NCBI RefSeq assembly: GCF_003123725.1
Contig: NZ_QETA01000003.1
Coordinates: 396,562 to 460,561 of the forward strand
From: Corticimicrobacter populi
GTDB taxonomy: Bacteria > Pseudomonadota > Gammaproteobacteria > Burkholderiales > Burkholderiaceae_B
DNA: 64,000 nt
Reading direction: 5' to 3'
The position numbers were made by a program, and so were the translations under genes. Positions 27,002 through 36,612 of this stretch are shown piece by piece (the stretch's first letter is position 1; every line of letters starts with the position of its first letter). The notes under the pieces are model-generated. The model ran no database searches. It was not told the origin of the DNA and worked only from the letters and a program-made list of their open reading frames with translations.

Positions 27002-28854
27002 GCAGGGCTCATTGTCAGTGTCTGCCTGAACCCGGCCAGCTTTGCCATGGCATCCTCCCGGGATGCGGCACTGGCCGTCTGGGGCTGCCGGGCAGGAAAA
27101 GCCTGCGCGACATAGGTCTGTTCCAAATCGTCTGCCACTGCATGCAGACGCTGCAGGCGCTCACGACCGGGATGCACACTGGCGGGCTCGAAATGGGACA
27201 TGACCAGTTGTTCGCGCGCGGCGGCAATCTGGGCCAGGGCACTGTCGGCATAGGCACGCAATCTCCAAGGACCATTGTCCACATCACTGCAGCGCAATGC
27301 CGTCGCCTCGATCACGGCAGCCAGTTTGCGCTCTGCCAGCCGGGCTGCACTCACCGGCCAGACGCGGGTAAACAGGACATACATCACCACATTGCCCAGC
27401 AGGATACCAATCGTTCTGTCCATGGCGACCGACAGCTCGACCTTTGGTCCAAATCCCTGCAGGACCGTCAGCAAAAACGCCAATCCCACCTGCACGCCGG
27501 CATAGGCGATGCGCTCCGAACCGCTCGACACCCAGGCAGCGCACAGGATGCCGACGAACACCAGCAGCATCAGTTCGCCAATCGAGGTCATCTGCGGCAT
27601 CAGCAACAGAATGGACAGTACGCCCATCAACGCCCCGATCAGGCAGCCGATGATGCGCAGGGTCAGCTTGTGCACCGTTTCTCCGGTCGAGCCCAGGGCC
27701 ACGATATAGCAGGTGATCATGGCCGTATGGATATCCTGCCACTGCAATGCGGTATAGACCAGATAGCAGAAAATGGCTCCAAAGGTCGTTTTCAGGGCAA
27801 AGCGGGTGTATTCCGGATTGGTCAGCGCATCGGCAAAGAAAAAGCCTGCAGACGGCTCTTTCACTTTGTGCTGTTCCGCCCCCGGCATCACCGGAAAGGC
27901 GGCCAGCATGCCAGCCAGAGCCCCGGCCGGATCGGTCGCCGCCGCGGTGTCTTCGACCTGCTGCGCTGCCAGGGTGCGCACATCACCTGCCTGTACTGCC
28001 GCAGCCAGCATCCGGCAACGCTCACTCTGGCTTAACCGCCAGGCCTCGGCAGCCGCATCGGAAGGCAATGCGGCGGCAGCCACCATCAAGGCATAGGTAC
28101 TCTTGATCGCATCGGCCAGCAGGCGTATTTCCTGGCCCGAGGAAAGGTGGAACAACTGGACAAACAGCATGGCCTTGCCGATCGACTCATTGCCTTCCCG
28201 GATGCGCTCCAGCAGGCGCGGCCGGGCCGCTTCGTCCTGGGCACCAGATGTCGGCACAGGCGGGTCGGTATCCGCTCCTGCCTGCAGCACCGCCGCCACG
28301 ATGCACAGCCGCTCGGCTATTTCAGTCCGCACGAGCCTCAGCGGCGACCGGCCAAAGGCCGCGCAAAAGGCCACCAGCGTTGCCATGGGCACCAGTGCCA
28401 TCAGCCATGCATACAGCAATGCCCGCGTTGCCACCTCGCCCAGAGGCACCATGCCCAGCAAAGACATGATGAAGCCCATGACCAGTGCGATGATGTTGCC
28501 GACCGGCCCGAGCGGGCTGGCGGCCCCCAGGTACAGAAAGAGAAAGGAACTGAGCGCGAGCACCACCATGTGCATCATCGGGCTGTCGATGGTCCAGCGC
28601 ATCAGGATGAACATAATGCCGACCACGATGGAGACCAGTACACAGATCCCCAGCCCCATCAGCATGCTTTCGCCGGTGTTCGGCTTCATCACGAACAGGA
28701 TCAGGTAGCAGCCGATCGCCACTAGTGGCAACTGGTAGATCATGAAGATTGACGATGCCAGCATGCAGATGGCCGCGACTCGCCAGGCCGTGGCCAGCCG
28801 GCCGTCGAACGGTGCCAGCTCTTTCTTGAGGATCTCCCAAATTACGTGCGGCAC
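26998..28854 (-). CDS. mdtO: FUSC-family inner-membrane efflux protein, MdtO-like
   Basis: This 618-residue protein belongs to the fusaric acid resistance/aromatic acid exporter family (FUSC). It has two blocks of membrane helices (about residues 20-175 and 355-505) separated and followed by cytoplasmic domains, the usual pattern of MdtO/AaeB. The start is GTG at 28854, 9 bp after the mdtN stop, with GAGG overlapping that stop codon. It overlaps mdtP by 4 bp. The substrate is probably an aromatic or amphiphilic acid, by family, not by direct evidence. Confidence 0.88.
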   Translation of the reverse strand: MPHVIWEILKKELAPFDGRLATAWRVAAICMLASSIFMIYQLPLVAIGCYLILFVMKPNTGESMLMGLGICVLVSIVVGIMFILMRWTIDSPMMHMVVLALSSFLFLYLGAASPLGPVGNIIALVMGFIMSLLGMVPLGEVATRALLYAWLMALVPMATLVAFCAAFGRSPLRLVRTEIAERLCIVAAVLQAGADTDPPVPTSGAQDEAARPRLLERIREGNESIGKAMLFVQLFHLSSGQEIRLLADAIKSTYALMVAAAALPSDAAAEAWRLSQSERCRMLAAAVQAGDVRTLAAQQVEDTAAATDPAGALAGMLAAFPVMPGAEQHKVKEPSAGFFFADALTNPEYTRFALKTTFGAIFCYLVYTALQWQDIHTAMITCYIVALGSTGETVHKLTLRIIGCLIGALMGVLSILLLMPQMTSIGELMLLVFVGILCAAWVSSGSERIAYAGVQVGLAFLLTVLQGFGPKVELSVAMDRTIGILLGNVVMYVLFTRVWPVSAARLAERKLAAVIEATALRCSDVDNGPWRLRAYADSALAQIAAAREQLVMSHFEPASVHPGRERLQRLHAVADDLEQTYVAQAFPARQPQTASAASREDAMAKLAGFRQTLTMSPA

Positions 28855-28863
28855 CGTGCGACC

Positions 28864-29913
28864 TCAGCAATCCACGCCGGGTCGTACCGCCACCGTGGCC
28901 GAAGCCCCCATGCGCATCAGGTCCTCGGGCGGATCCTGCAGCAGGATGCGCACCGGAAAGCGCTGCGCGACCCGTACCCAGTTGAGGGATTTCTGCACAT
29001 AGGGCAAGGCACGCGGCAGGGAAATCATGTCTTCGTTGTTGACGCCCCAGCCGATGCTGTCAACTCGCCCCTCAATGCGACGGGTCGGATCGATCATGGT
29101 GTAGACCACAGCACAATTGCCCCCGCGAATGGCCAGCAGGTCGGTCTCGCGAAAAAATGCCGTGGCATACCAGCGCTCGGAATTGATCAAGGTAAAGAGG
29201 GATTGCCCGGGTGCCAGACGCTCGCCGGGCGACACCAGCAGCCCCACCACCAAGCCATCGTTGAGGGCATGTACCTCGGTATCGGCCAGCGCCTTGCGAG
29301 CCAGGCCCAGCGTGGCCTGAGCCTGCGTCACGGCGGCCTCGGCCGCCTCCATCTCACCGACCAGTTCACGGGCAGCCTCGGCCTGCGACAATGCCTGCGT
29401 CAGACTGATGCGGGCATCGCGTTCGGCCGTCGCGGCCGTGTCCAGTTGCTGTTGCGGTACATAACCCTTGGCGGCCAGAGGCTGCAAACGACGCAAGGTT
29501 CGTTCGGCCAGTTCCAGGTTGGTGCGGGCCCGCGTGATCTGTTCATCGGCAATTGCCGCATTGGCCGCCTCGGCGCGAATCTGGCGGCCTCGCGTGGACA
29601 ACACGGCCTGCGCCATTTCCAGACCGGCCTCAGCCTGCTGCAACTGCAGTTCATAAACCGTCGGATCCAGCCTGAACAGCAGATCGCCACGCTTGACGCG
29701 CGCGCCCTCCTCGACTGCGAGTTCGATCAACTGCCCGGGCACGGCCGCGCTGATATGCACGATATTGGCCTGCAAAGCTGCATCCTCGGACAATGGATTG
29801 AGTTCGTCATGCCGCAGGTAGGCAATGGCGGCGATCAGGGTAATACCGATTAACAGGACCGCAACGGCAATGGCTGCAGGACGCTTGGAAGATCGCTGGG
29901 CGGAAGTCGTCAT
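28864..29913 (-). CDS. mdtN: HlyD-family membrane fusion protein, MdtN-like
   Basis: This 349-residue periplasmic adaptor links the FUSC pump to the outer-membrane channel. It has one N-terminal membrane helix (about 12-32), a split lipoyl/barrel-sandwich domain (VHISAAVPGQLIELAVEEGARVKRGD... and ...VSPGERLAPGQSL) and an Ala/Glu-rich coiled-coil hairpin at about 90-200. It starts 6 bp after the ytcA-like gene without its own Shine-Dalgarno sequence, so it is probably translated by coupling. Confidence 0.9.
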   Translation of the reverse strand: MTTSAQRSSKRPAAIAVAVLLIGITLIAAIAYLRHDELNPLSEDAALQANIVHISAAVPGQLIELAVEEGARVKRGDLLFRLDPTVYELQLQQAEAGLEMAQAVLSTRGRQIRAEAANAAIADEQITRARTNLELAERTLRRLQPLAAKGYVPQQQLDTAATAERDARISLTQALSQAEAARELVGEMEAAEAAVTQAQATLGLARKALADTEVHALNDGLVVGLLVSPGERLAPGQSLFTLINSERWYATAFFRETDLLAIRGGNCAVVYTMIDPTRRIEGRVDSIGWGVNNEDMISLPRALPYVQKSLNWVRVAQRFPVRILLQDPPEDLMRMGASATVAVRPGVDC

Positions 29914-29919
29914 GTGGGG

Positions 29920-30189
29920 TCAACGGGGAGAATAGGCATAGGCAAAGGCCATGGCGAACAGCACAGTCAGGCAAACATAGACCAGCAGCCTCAGCGGCAA
30001 CTGGTCATCGATGCCAGTCCGTATCAGCACCCAGCGCACCAGGAAAGTCAGGGGAATTCCCAACGCCGTTCCCACCAGCCAGGCCGGGAAATACGAGCCG
30101 AACAACAGGAATTCTCCGGCGCGCGGGGTACCGCAGCCCGTCAGCAAAAATGCGGTCATGACCGCCATCAAAGCACTGCGCACATGCAT
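29920..30189 (-). CDS. ytcA: YtcA-like small membrane lipoprotein
   Basis: This 89-residue protein has a lipoprotein signal (AFLLTGC, Cys19) and two hydrophobic segments (about 31-52 and 66-85), with GSYFPAWLVG resembling the GAYYPSW region of E. coli YtcA. It is the first gene of the efflux operon, as in the ytcA-mdtNOP locus. AAGGTG precedes the ATG. Its function is not known; small proteins of this kind accompany FUSC pumps. The family assignment rests on motif, size and position. Confidence 0.75.
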   Translation of the reverse strand: MHVRSALMAVMTAFLLTGCGTPRAGEFLLFGSYFPAWLVGTALGIPLTFLVRWVLIRTGIDDQLPLRLLVYVCLTVLFAMAFAYAYSPR

Positions 30190-30235
30190 GCGGTATTCAC
30201 CTTTTTGCAGATATCGGAAGCCTTCTCATATTATG

Positions 30236-30251
30236 ACCTGAATTTTCAGGT
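30236..30251. promoter_or_regulatory. Palindromic operator before the efflux operon
   Basis: ACCTGAA-TT-TTCAGGT forms perfect 7-bp arms 47 bp upstream of the ytcA-like start, directly before a CATAAT -10-like element on the minus strand. This fits a repressor site. No regulator gene is adjacent. Confidence 0.55.
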
Positions 30252-30286
30252 AATTTCCGTTCAGGCCCTTATCGTTTCAGGCTCTA

Positions 30287-31528
30287 TCACGCCAGCGCAG
30301 CCGACACCGTATCGATATCCTTGTCGCCCCGCCCCGACAGATTCACCAGGATGACCTGGTCCCGGCGCATCGTCGGTGCCAGCGCCAGGGCATGGGCCAC
30401 GGCATGACTGGACTCCAGCGCCGGGATAATCCCTTCGACGCGGCACAGGCGCTGAAAGGCCTCCAGTGCGGCCTCGTCGGTTGCCCCGGCATATTCGGCG
30501 CGCCCCGTTTCATGCAGCCAGGCATGCTCAGGACCGACACCGGGATAATCCAGCCCTGCGCTGATGCTGTGCGTCTCGACGACCTGCCCATGTGCATCCT
30601 GCAGCACCATGGTGCGATTGCCATGCAGTACACCAGGACTGCCGCGTAGGATGGACGCAGCATGCCGGCCACTGTCGAGGCCCTGTCCGGCAGCCTCGAC
30701 TCCCACCAGGCGGACATCCGGTAGGTCGATATAGGGATGGAAAATACCCATCGCATTGCTGCCGCCGCCCACGCAGGCCACCACGACATCGGGCTGGCGT
30801 CGGCCCATGCCCAGCTCCGCCAGCAACGACGGCATCTGCGTCAGGCATTCGCGGCCGATCACGCTCTGGAAGTCGCGCACCATCATCGGATAGGGATGCA
30901 TGCCGGCAACAGTGCCGATCAGGTAGAAAGTATTGTCGACATTCGTCACCCAGTCACGCATGGCTTCGTTCATGGCGTCCTTGAGCGTGCGGCTGCCGGA
31001 ATCGACCGCCCGCACGGTGGCCCCCAGCAGGTGCATGCGCTCGACATTGGGCCGCTGTCTGCGCACATCCTCGCTGCCCATATAGACCACGCACTCCAGC
31101 CCATAGCGTGCGCAGATGGTGGCCGTGGCGACGCCGTGCTGGCCTGCCCCCGTTTCGGCAATGATGCGCGGCTTGCCCATGCGCCTGGCCAGCATCGCCT
31201 GTCCGATCACATTGTTGATCTTGTGCGCACCGGTATGGTTCAAGTCCTCGCGCTTGAGGAAAATCTGCGCGCCCCCGGCCTGCTCGCTCAGCCGTCGTGC
31301 ATGGTAGATCGGCGTCGGGCGACCGACATAGTGAGCCAGCTCATACTCGAATTCGGCACGGAAAGCTGGATCGTCACGATAGCGCAGATAAGCCTCGCGC
31401 AACTGCGCAACGGCCGGAGCCAGGGTTTCACCGATAAAGCTGCCGCCATAGCGACCGAAATGGCCAGCCTCGTCTGGCAGGCAGGAAACAGGATTGGAAC
31501 AGACATGATTCATGATGGGACTTTCCAT
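30287..31528 (-). CDS. trpB: Tryptophan synthase beta chain
   Basis: TrpB joins indole and serine to tryptophan with PLP. The 413 residues contain [12 protein letters not shown] at the start, the PLP lysine in HTGAHKINN, the catalytic-site motif AETGAGQHG and the phosphate loop [10 protein letters not shown]. It is full length and of the TrpB1 type that normally pairs with TrpA, but trpA is not adjacent: the efflux operon lies downstream. I chose the ATG at 31528 (9 bp after GGAGG) over the ATG at 31537, which touches the GGAGG. Confidence 0.93.
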   Translation of the reverse strand: MESPIMNHVCSNPVSCLPDEAGHFGRYGGSFIGETLAPAVAQLREAYLRYRDDPAFRAEFEYELAHYVGRPTPIYHARRLSEQAGGAQIFLKREDLNHTGAHKINNVIGQAMLARRMGKPRIIAETGAGQHGVATATICARYGLECVVYMGSEDVRRQRPNVERMHLLGATVRAVDSGSRTLKDAMNEAMRDWVTNVDNTFYLIGTVAGMHPYPMMVRDFQSVIGRECLTQMPSLLAELGMGRRQPDVVVACVGGGSNAMGIFHPYIDLPDVRLVGVEAAGQGLDSGRHAASILRGSPGVLHGNRTMVLQDAHGQVVETHSISAGLDYPGVGPEHAWLHETGRAEYAGATDEAALEAFQRLCRVEGIIPALESSHAVAHALALAPTMRRDQVILVNLSGRGDKDIDTVSAALA

Positions 31529-31920
31529 AGCGTTCATCCTCCGCGCACCGGCGGGTGGAAAACTGATGCAGATACGTCCGGCACGCGACAGAAGGCTGGC
31601 CCACACATACCGTGCAGGTCATCGTCATTGCATGCAGGACAGCAGAGATCGGTGGTCAGCGAGAACCACCCGGGCCGCTCAAGGGCGCAGGAAAAACGGC
31701 CAGCGCTCGCGCTTGCCGATGCGTACCCACCACGAGAGTCGCGGCGAGAGATGACGTTTGTTGGTGGCAGTGACCAATGCGATATCTGTCAGGAAAGAGT
31801 GACCTGTCCAGATTAATACAAAACCGCACGCTTGAGAACCGGGTAACGACCTTCTTGGCCCGAAGCGCATCTGCCGCTATGATGCCCGCCACACATTCCT
31901 CGCCGCCAGAGGCAGCCGAC
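31529..31920. other. Divergent leader region of trpB and the thioredoxin-like gene (392 bp)
   Basis: No clear gene lies here. On the minus strand a short frame ending at 31679 encodes about 32 residues with tryptophans in LSWWVRIGKRERW before a stop, 150 bp ahead of trpB. It could be a regulatory leader peptide, but it starts only with TTG and I find no attenuator with a U-tract after it. Confidence 0.35.
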
Positions 31921-32256
31921 ATGCAAGAAACCGAACTCGACGATGGCACGGCAGACCGTTTTCTGCTGGACACGCCAGGCACCTGCCTGCTGGTCTTTTA
32001 CAGTCGCACCTGCGGCAACTGCCAGCTTGCCCGCGAACAACTGCCGCAGATGAACCTGCCGGTAGACTGGCTGTGCTGGATCGATGCCGGTGACAATGGC
32101 GGCCTGGTGCAGCGCTACGAGGTTTTCCACCTGCCCAGCATGTTCATGGCCCGCGACGGCGTGTTCTACGGGCCGGTCGACGCACGGCTGGAGTCATGGG
32201 ATATCCGCCGCCAGCTTGCGCTGGCGGAGAGCAATTACCCTGCCGAACTGCCCTGA
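31921..32256 (+). CDS. Thioredoxin-like protein
   Basis: This 111-residue cytoplasmic protein has a thioredoxin fold with the redox motif CGNC near residue 30 (VFYSRTCGNCQLAREQLP) and the cis-proline loop FHLPSMFMARDG. It probably exchanges disulfides with unknown partners. The ATG at 31921 has AGAGG at a good distance; an in-frame ATG 42 bp earlier is less likely. Its last 113 bp overlap the 3' end of the convergent GGDEF/EAL gene. Confidence 0.78.
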   Translation: MQETELDDGTADRFLLDTPGTCLLVFYSRTCGNCQLAREQLPQMNLPVDWLCWIDAGDNGGLVQRYEVFHLPSMFMARDGVFYGPVDARLESWDIRRQLALAESNYPAELP

Positions 32257-35005
32257 CCTGCCTCACGCCATGCATGGCCAGGAAAGCCGGCAATGCGCTG
32301 TCGGGCAGCGGCGCACTGAAAAAATAGCCTTGGTAGCATTCGCACCCGTGCTTGAGCACGAAATCCAGGTGCGCCTCGTTTTCTACCCCTTCGGCCACCA
32401 CCGTCAGGCCGAGATCCCGGCCCAGCTGAAAAATGCTGTGCACGATGGCTCCCCCGGTCCGACTCAGGGTGGCATCCAGGATGAACGAACGATCTATCTT
32501 GATCTGCTCGAGCGGCAAGCGCTTGAGATACGAAAGCGATGAATAACCCGTGCCGAAATCATCCAGAGCAAAACCGATACCCAGTTGCCGCAGGGACTCC
32601 ATCTTGGCAATGGTGCCCTTGATATCCTCCACCATCAGGCTTTCGGTCAGTTCCAGTTTCAGGCGCGAGGGATCGGCCCCAGTCCGCAGCAGCGTCTCCT
32701 GCACCTGCTCGACAAACCTGGGATGGCGGAATTCGCGGGCACTGATATTGACCGACATGGTCAACCGCGCCGTTTCTGGGGAGCCCGCCCACGCCGCCAG
32801 GCGCTCGCAAGCCCGCAGCAGGATCCACTGCCCCAACTGCACGATCAGTCCGGTCTCTTCCGCCACGGGTATGAATTGCAGCGGCGACACCAGGCCCATG
32901 CGGGCATGCCGCCAGCGCACCAGCGCCTCGACACCGGTCACCTGCCCCAGGCTGTCCGACTGGGGTTGATAATAGAGTGCGAAGTCCTCCTGCGCGAGCG
33001 CCTGGCGCAGATCCATTTCGAGCAAGGCGCGCGCCATCATGTCAGCCTGCATGCGGCGGTCGAAAAAGCACACGCCATTGCGCCCTGCCGCCTTGGCCTG
33101 GTACATCGCCATATCGGCCTGCTTCATCAGTTCACCGACCGTTTCGCCCCCGCCCAGGAATGCCGCCACCCCAATGCTGGAGCTGTTCTCGTAGGTATAA
33201 CCATCGATATGGTAGGGCGCGCTCAAGGCCGACAGGATATTGCGTGCCACGCGCCGGGCCTGGCGGTTGAGCTGGGCCGGCACGGTACCCAACCCTTCCA
33301 GAAGCACGACGAACTCATCCCCGCCCAGACGCCCGACCATATCACCACTGCGCACGCACTGACGCAGCCGGCGGGCCGCCTGCGCCAGCAATTGGTCGCC
33401 CTTGTCATGACCCAGCGTATCGTTGATTGTCTTGAAATTGTCCAGGTCGATGAACAGCAGTGCGCCCGCCCCCTGCTCGTGTCGCGCCCGGTTCAGTGCC
33501 TGCTCCAGCATATCCATCAGATGCTTGCGGTTGGGCAGGCCGGTCAGTGCATCATGCAGGGCGATCTGGCGGATTTCCCTCAATGCCTCCTGACGCTGCA
33601 TCTCGCTGGCCGCACTGGCGGCAAATATCTGCAGGATCGATACGATGAAGTCATGCTGCTTGGGCTGGTGATCGAGCATGGCATAGAGCACCCCCATGGC
33701 AGCCCCGGAGGCATCCTCGACACGGTAGGCCACGCAGGCCTGGGCATGGCACTGTCCCAGCATTGTCCCGGCAGGCAGGTCATGCCCCGCCATCATCCAG
33801 CGTACACGACATGCGCCGCTGCCACATGCGGTGCGCTCCGGCTGCCATTCGAAATCGGGGCAGGCCTGTCCCTCGACGATCGCAGCCACGGTACGCAAAC
33901 CACCCTGCGGCAGGCAACGTGCCAGGCAACCCGCCTTTGCCCCCAGCACCTCCAGCATGTGCCGCACCATCTGCTCGAAGAAGGCACTGCCGGAATGCGA
34001 AGACACCGCTGCCGCCACCTGCAGCATGGCTGACTGGATATGCCGCTGCTCTTCAAGCGCACGCATGCGTCCCATACCGAATGCCAGATCATCCATCAGC
34101 GTCTGCAACAGACGCCGCTCATCCTCGCCCGCCTGGACAGGATCGGCAGAATACAGTCCCAGCATACCGATCACACGATCATCCTCGCACAGCGGCAGGC
34201 AGATCGCGCTGGCCAGGCCAAAGCGGCGGGCACGCTCCGGCCAGGCGATGTCCGTCTGCCTGGCCAGGTCATCGGCCACACCAATCTCGCCGGCCGTCAT
34301 CACCCCATGCGCCAACACCGAATGGCCGGCCATGCCTTCCCCCCAGGAAAACACCGCATCCTCGAGATAGCGTGTATCGCCTGCGGACGCTACCGGTTCC
34401 AGCCACCGGTCTTGTCCGGGACTGGCCAGGCCAACCCAGGCCAGCCGATAGCCACCCACCTGCACGGCCAGCGCACACACCTGCCGAAACATGTCGGTCC
34501 TGGACTCGACCCTGACCAGGGCTTCGTTGCAGGCACTCAGCAAACGCTGGACGCCACTGACACGCAGTATCTCGCGGCCGGCCCGGATCTGGCGCGTAAT
34601 GTCACGCAACGACAGCAGCCGGACACGCCGTCCGGCCCGCTCGAACTGGCTGCCGCTCACCTCGACATCGATGAGCGCCCCATCGGCGCGACAGTGCCGC
34701 TGGCGCAGACTCTCGGTATCGGCCGCCTTGGGTGTCACGGGGGGCTCGCCGCCATACAGCGCCTGCCCGATATCCTGTCCAGGCCAGAGGTCATGCAAGG
34801 TCAGCGTCAGGAAATCCGAACGCGTATAGCCATAAAGGTCCAGAGCAGCCTGATTGGCCTCCAGCAGCCTCAGGGAATCCTGATCATGAACCAGCATGGG
34901 AATAGGATTGCGTTCGAAGAAAAGCCTGAACCCGGTCTCGTCCGGAATGCCAGCCGTGACCGATGACGCTGCGTACGGCTGCGCGTCGGGCAAAGGATCA
35001 CTCAT
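32144..35005 (-). CDS. PAS/GAF/GGDEF/EAL cyclic-di-GMP turnover protein
   Basis: This 953-residue cytoplasmic signalling protein appears to contain a PAS domain (about 20-135), two GAF-like domains (about 150-315 and 325-480), a GGDEF domain with intact GGDEF at 561-565, and an EAL domain (EAL at 693-695, DDFGTGYSSLSYL further on). Both catalytic signatures look intact, so it may make and degrade c-di-GMP depending on its sensors. The ATG at 35005 is preferred over an upstream TTG. The C-terminal 40 residues after the EAL domain are Pro/Arg-rich and are read antisense to the thioredoxin-like gene. Confidence 0.9.
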   Translation of the reverse strand: MSDPLPDAQPYAASSVTAGIPDETGFRLFFERNPIPMLVHDQDSLRLLEANQAALDLYGYTRSDFLTLTLHDLWPGQDIGQALYGGEPPVTPKAADTESLRQRHCRADGALIDVEVSGSQFERAGRRVRLLSLRDITRQIRAGREILRVSGVQRLLSACNEALVRVESRTDMFRQVCALAVQVGGYRLAWVGLASPGQDRWLEPVASAGDTRYLEDAVFSWGEGMAGHSVLAHGVMTAGEIGVADDLARQTDIAWPERARRFGLASAICLPLCEDDRVIGMLGLYSADPVQAGEDERRLLQTLMDDLAFGMGRMRALEEQRHIQSAMLQVAAAVSSHSGSAFFEQMVRHMLEVLGAKAGCLARCLPQGGLRTVAAIVEGQACPDFEWQPERTACGSGACRVRWMMAGHDLPAGTMLGQCHAQACVAYRVEDASGAAMGVLYAMLDHQPKQHDFIVSILQIFAASAASEMQRQEALREIRQIALHDALTGLPNRKHLMDMLEQALNRARHEQGAGALLFIDLDNFKTINDTLGHDKGDQLLAQAARRLRQCVRSGDMVGRLGGDEFVVLLEGLGTVPAQLNRQARRVARNILSALSAPYHIDGYTYENSSSIGVAAFLGGGETVGELMKQADMAMYQAKAAGRNGVCFFDRRMQADMMARALLEMDLRQALAQEDFALYYQPQSDSLGQVTGVEALVRWRHARMGLVSPLQFIPVAEETGLIVQLGQWILLRACERLAAWAGSPETARLTMSVNISAREFRHPRFVEQVQETLLRTGADPSRLKLELTESLMVEDIKGTIAKMESLRQLGIGFALDDFGTGYSSLSYLKRLPLEQIKIDRSFILDATLSRTGGAIVHSIFQLGRDLGLTVVAEGVENEAHLDFVLKHGCECYQGYFFSAPLPDSALPAFLAMHGVRQVRAVRQGNCSPPAQAGGGYPMTPAVRRPARRTRRRGP

Positions 35006-35101
35006 GGGGCAAGGTTGAAAAAGCAACAGAATATTGAAATTTATTGCCTTTCAACAAAAATAACAAGCATTCCCATATCAAGAATGGGGGTAGCAGCCGG
35101 C

Positions 35102-35734
35102 TCAGATCCGGCAAGGCACCTCGCGCCATTGCCCCGGCAACAGGCCATCGAGCGCCCACGGGCCAATGCGTACCCGTACCAGCCGCAGCGTGGGCAAGCC
35201 GACCGATGCCGTCATCCGTCGTACCTGCCTATTACGACCTTCGGTGATCGACAGTTCCAGCCAGGCAGTCGGAATATGCTGGCGGAAACGGATAGGGGGA
35301 TCGCGCAGCCACAGTGTCGGCGCATCCAGCAAGCGAACGCGGGCCGACCGCGTCGGACCGTCCTTGAGCACCACGCCATCACGCAATTGCTGCAGTTGCG
35401 CTTCGGTCGGCCATCCTTCGACCTGGGCCCAGTAGGTCTTCTCCATCTTGTGGCGCGGATCAGCAATGCGTGCCTGCAGGCGGCCCTCATTGGTGAGCAG
35501 CAGCAGCCCTTCGCTGTCCCGGTCAAGCCGCCCGGCGGGATAGACCCCCGACACGGGCACGAAATCCTTGAGCGTGGGTCGCCCCTGATCATCGCTGAAC
35601 TGCGTCAGGACATCGTACGGCTTGTTCAGCAGGATCAGACGCGACGGTGCTGCCTCCGTGCGCCGCACCTGCGGAACAGCAGAAGCAACGGGCGAACGGG
35701 AACGCGCGAGGCGTGGGCGGCGGGGCTCAACCAT
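35102..35734 (-). CDS. rluE: RsuA/RluE-family rRNA pseudouridine synthase
   Basis: This 210-residue enzyme belongs to the RsuA/RluB/E/F family that turns a specific rRNA uridine into pseudouridine. The catalytic Asp71 lies in [14 protein letters not shown], and [12 protein letters not shown] and [12 protein letters not shown] are other family motifs. There is no S4 domain, and the length fits RluE (23S rRNA position 2457 in E. coli), which is why I give that name. The ATG at 35734 is chosen; the start has no clear ribosome-binding site. The 20 residues before the catalytic domain are basic and probably bind RNA. Confidence 0.82.
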   Translation of the reverse strand: MVEPRRPRLARSRSPVASAVPQVRRTEAAPSRLILLNKPYDVLTQFSDDQGRPTLKDFVPVSGVYPAGRLDRDSEGLLLLTNEGRLQARIADPRHKMEKTYWAQVEGWPTEAQLQQLRDGVVLKDGPTRSARVRLLDAPTLWLRDPPIRFRQHIPTAWLELSITEGRNRQVRRMTASVGLPTLRLVRVRIGPWALDGLLPGQWREVPCRI

Positions 35735-35850
35735 GGAGAAACCGGAACATGACAGGACGACCTGCAGTGTACCCGGCAGCAAGCGTTCCGGGGCAAGGCT
35801 ACAACAGGTTGCTGCTTCGCCTGCAAAGCAAGGATTCCAGAAAAAACGCT

Positions 35851-36612
35851 CTAGCTACAGTCATCCACGAAGACATGCCGTTGCCCACGCGAGCAGCTTT
35901 CGATGCGCGCCTCGATACCGTAGACCCGGGCCAGCCGTTCGGGGGTCAGCACCACATCAGGGTGTCCGCATACGCTGTGCTGCCGGTTTTCCAGCACCAG
36001 TACGCATTCGGCAAACCGCATGACCTGGTTCAGGTCGTGCAGGGAGGCCACGCACACCATGCCACGGGCTGTGACCACCTGACGGATCAGCTTGAAAAAC
36101 TGCATCTGTCGGCGCAGGTCCAGTGCACTGGTGGGTTCGTCCAGCAGCAGGATCTGCGGCTGGCGCACCAGCACCTGTGCCAAGCCGGCCAGTTGCCGCT
36201 GACCGCCGCTCAATTCGGCCATGGTACGAAAGCCGAGTTCGGCAATCCCCAGCATCGCCAGAACGGACTCGATTTCATCATGTTCATGACTGCTGACCCG
36301 CCAGCCCCGGCTCTGGTTCTTGAGTGAAAGAATCATTGACTCATAGACCGTCAGGCGTGCCTCCGGCGTCGTATCCTGCGGCATGTAGCAGATCCGGGCC
36401 GCCTCGACCGGCCGGCCATCATGCTCGGCCACGACACACCCCGGCCCGTCAAGCTGGCCGGCCAGGCGCCTAAGCAGCGTGGACTTGCCCGCACCATTGG
36501 CACCAACCAGCGCCACCAGGGAACCACCCTGCAACGCAGGCGTGGAGATCCCCTCCAGAATGGTCTGCCGGCCATAGGCAGCTCCGACCCGATCCAGTGT
36601 CAGCGTCACCAT
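35851..36612 (-). CDS. Iron-siderophore ABC transporter ATPase
   Basis: This 253-residue ATPase of the FecE/FepC/BtuD type powers import through the adjacent permease. It shows Walker [10 protein letters not shown] near residue 38, the Q-loop region, the signature LSGGQRQL near 138, Walker [12 protein letters not shown] and the switch His in SLHDLN. Its ATG overlaps the end of the permease gene by 7 bp. It is the last gene of the fecI-to-ATPase operon. The next gene downstream, rluE, has a 116-bp gap and no clear terminator between. Confidence 0.92.
   Translation of the reverse strand: MVTLTLDRVGAAYGRQTILEGISTPALQGGSLVALVGANGAGKSTLLRRLAGQLDGPGCVVAEHDGRPVEAARICYMPQDTTPEARLTVYESMILSLKNQSRGWRVSSHEHDEIESVLAMLGIAELGFRTMAELSGGQRQLAGLAQVLVRQPQILLLDEPTSALDLRRQMQFFKLIRQVVTARGMVCVASLHDLNQVMRFAECVLVLENRQHSVCGHPDVVLTPERLARVYGIEARIESCSRGQRHVFVDDCS

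Noticed and set aside
31529..31680. Classical trp attenuator ahead of trpB
   Set aside because: A weak GGTGGT/ACCACC stem exists but no competing antiterminator or U-tract follows.
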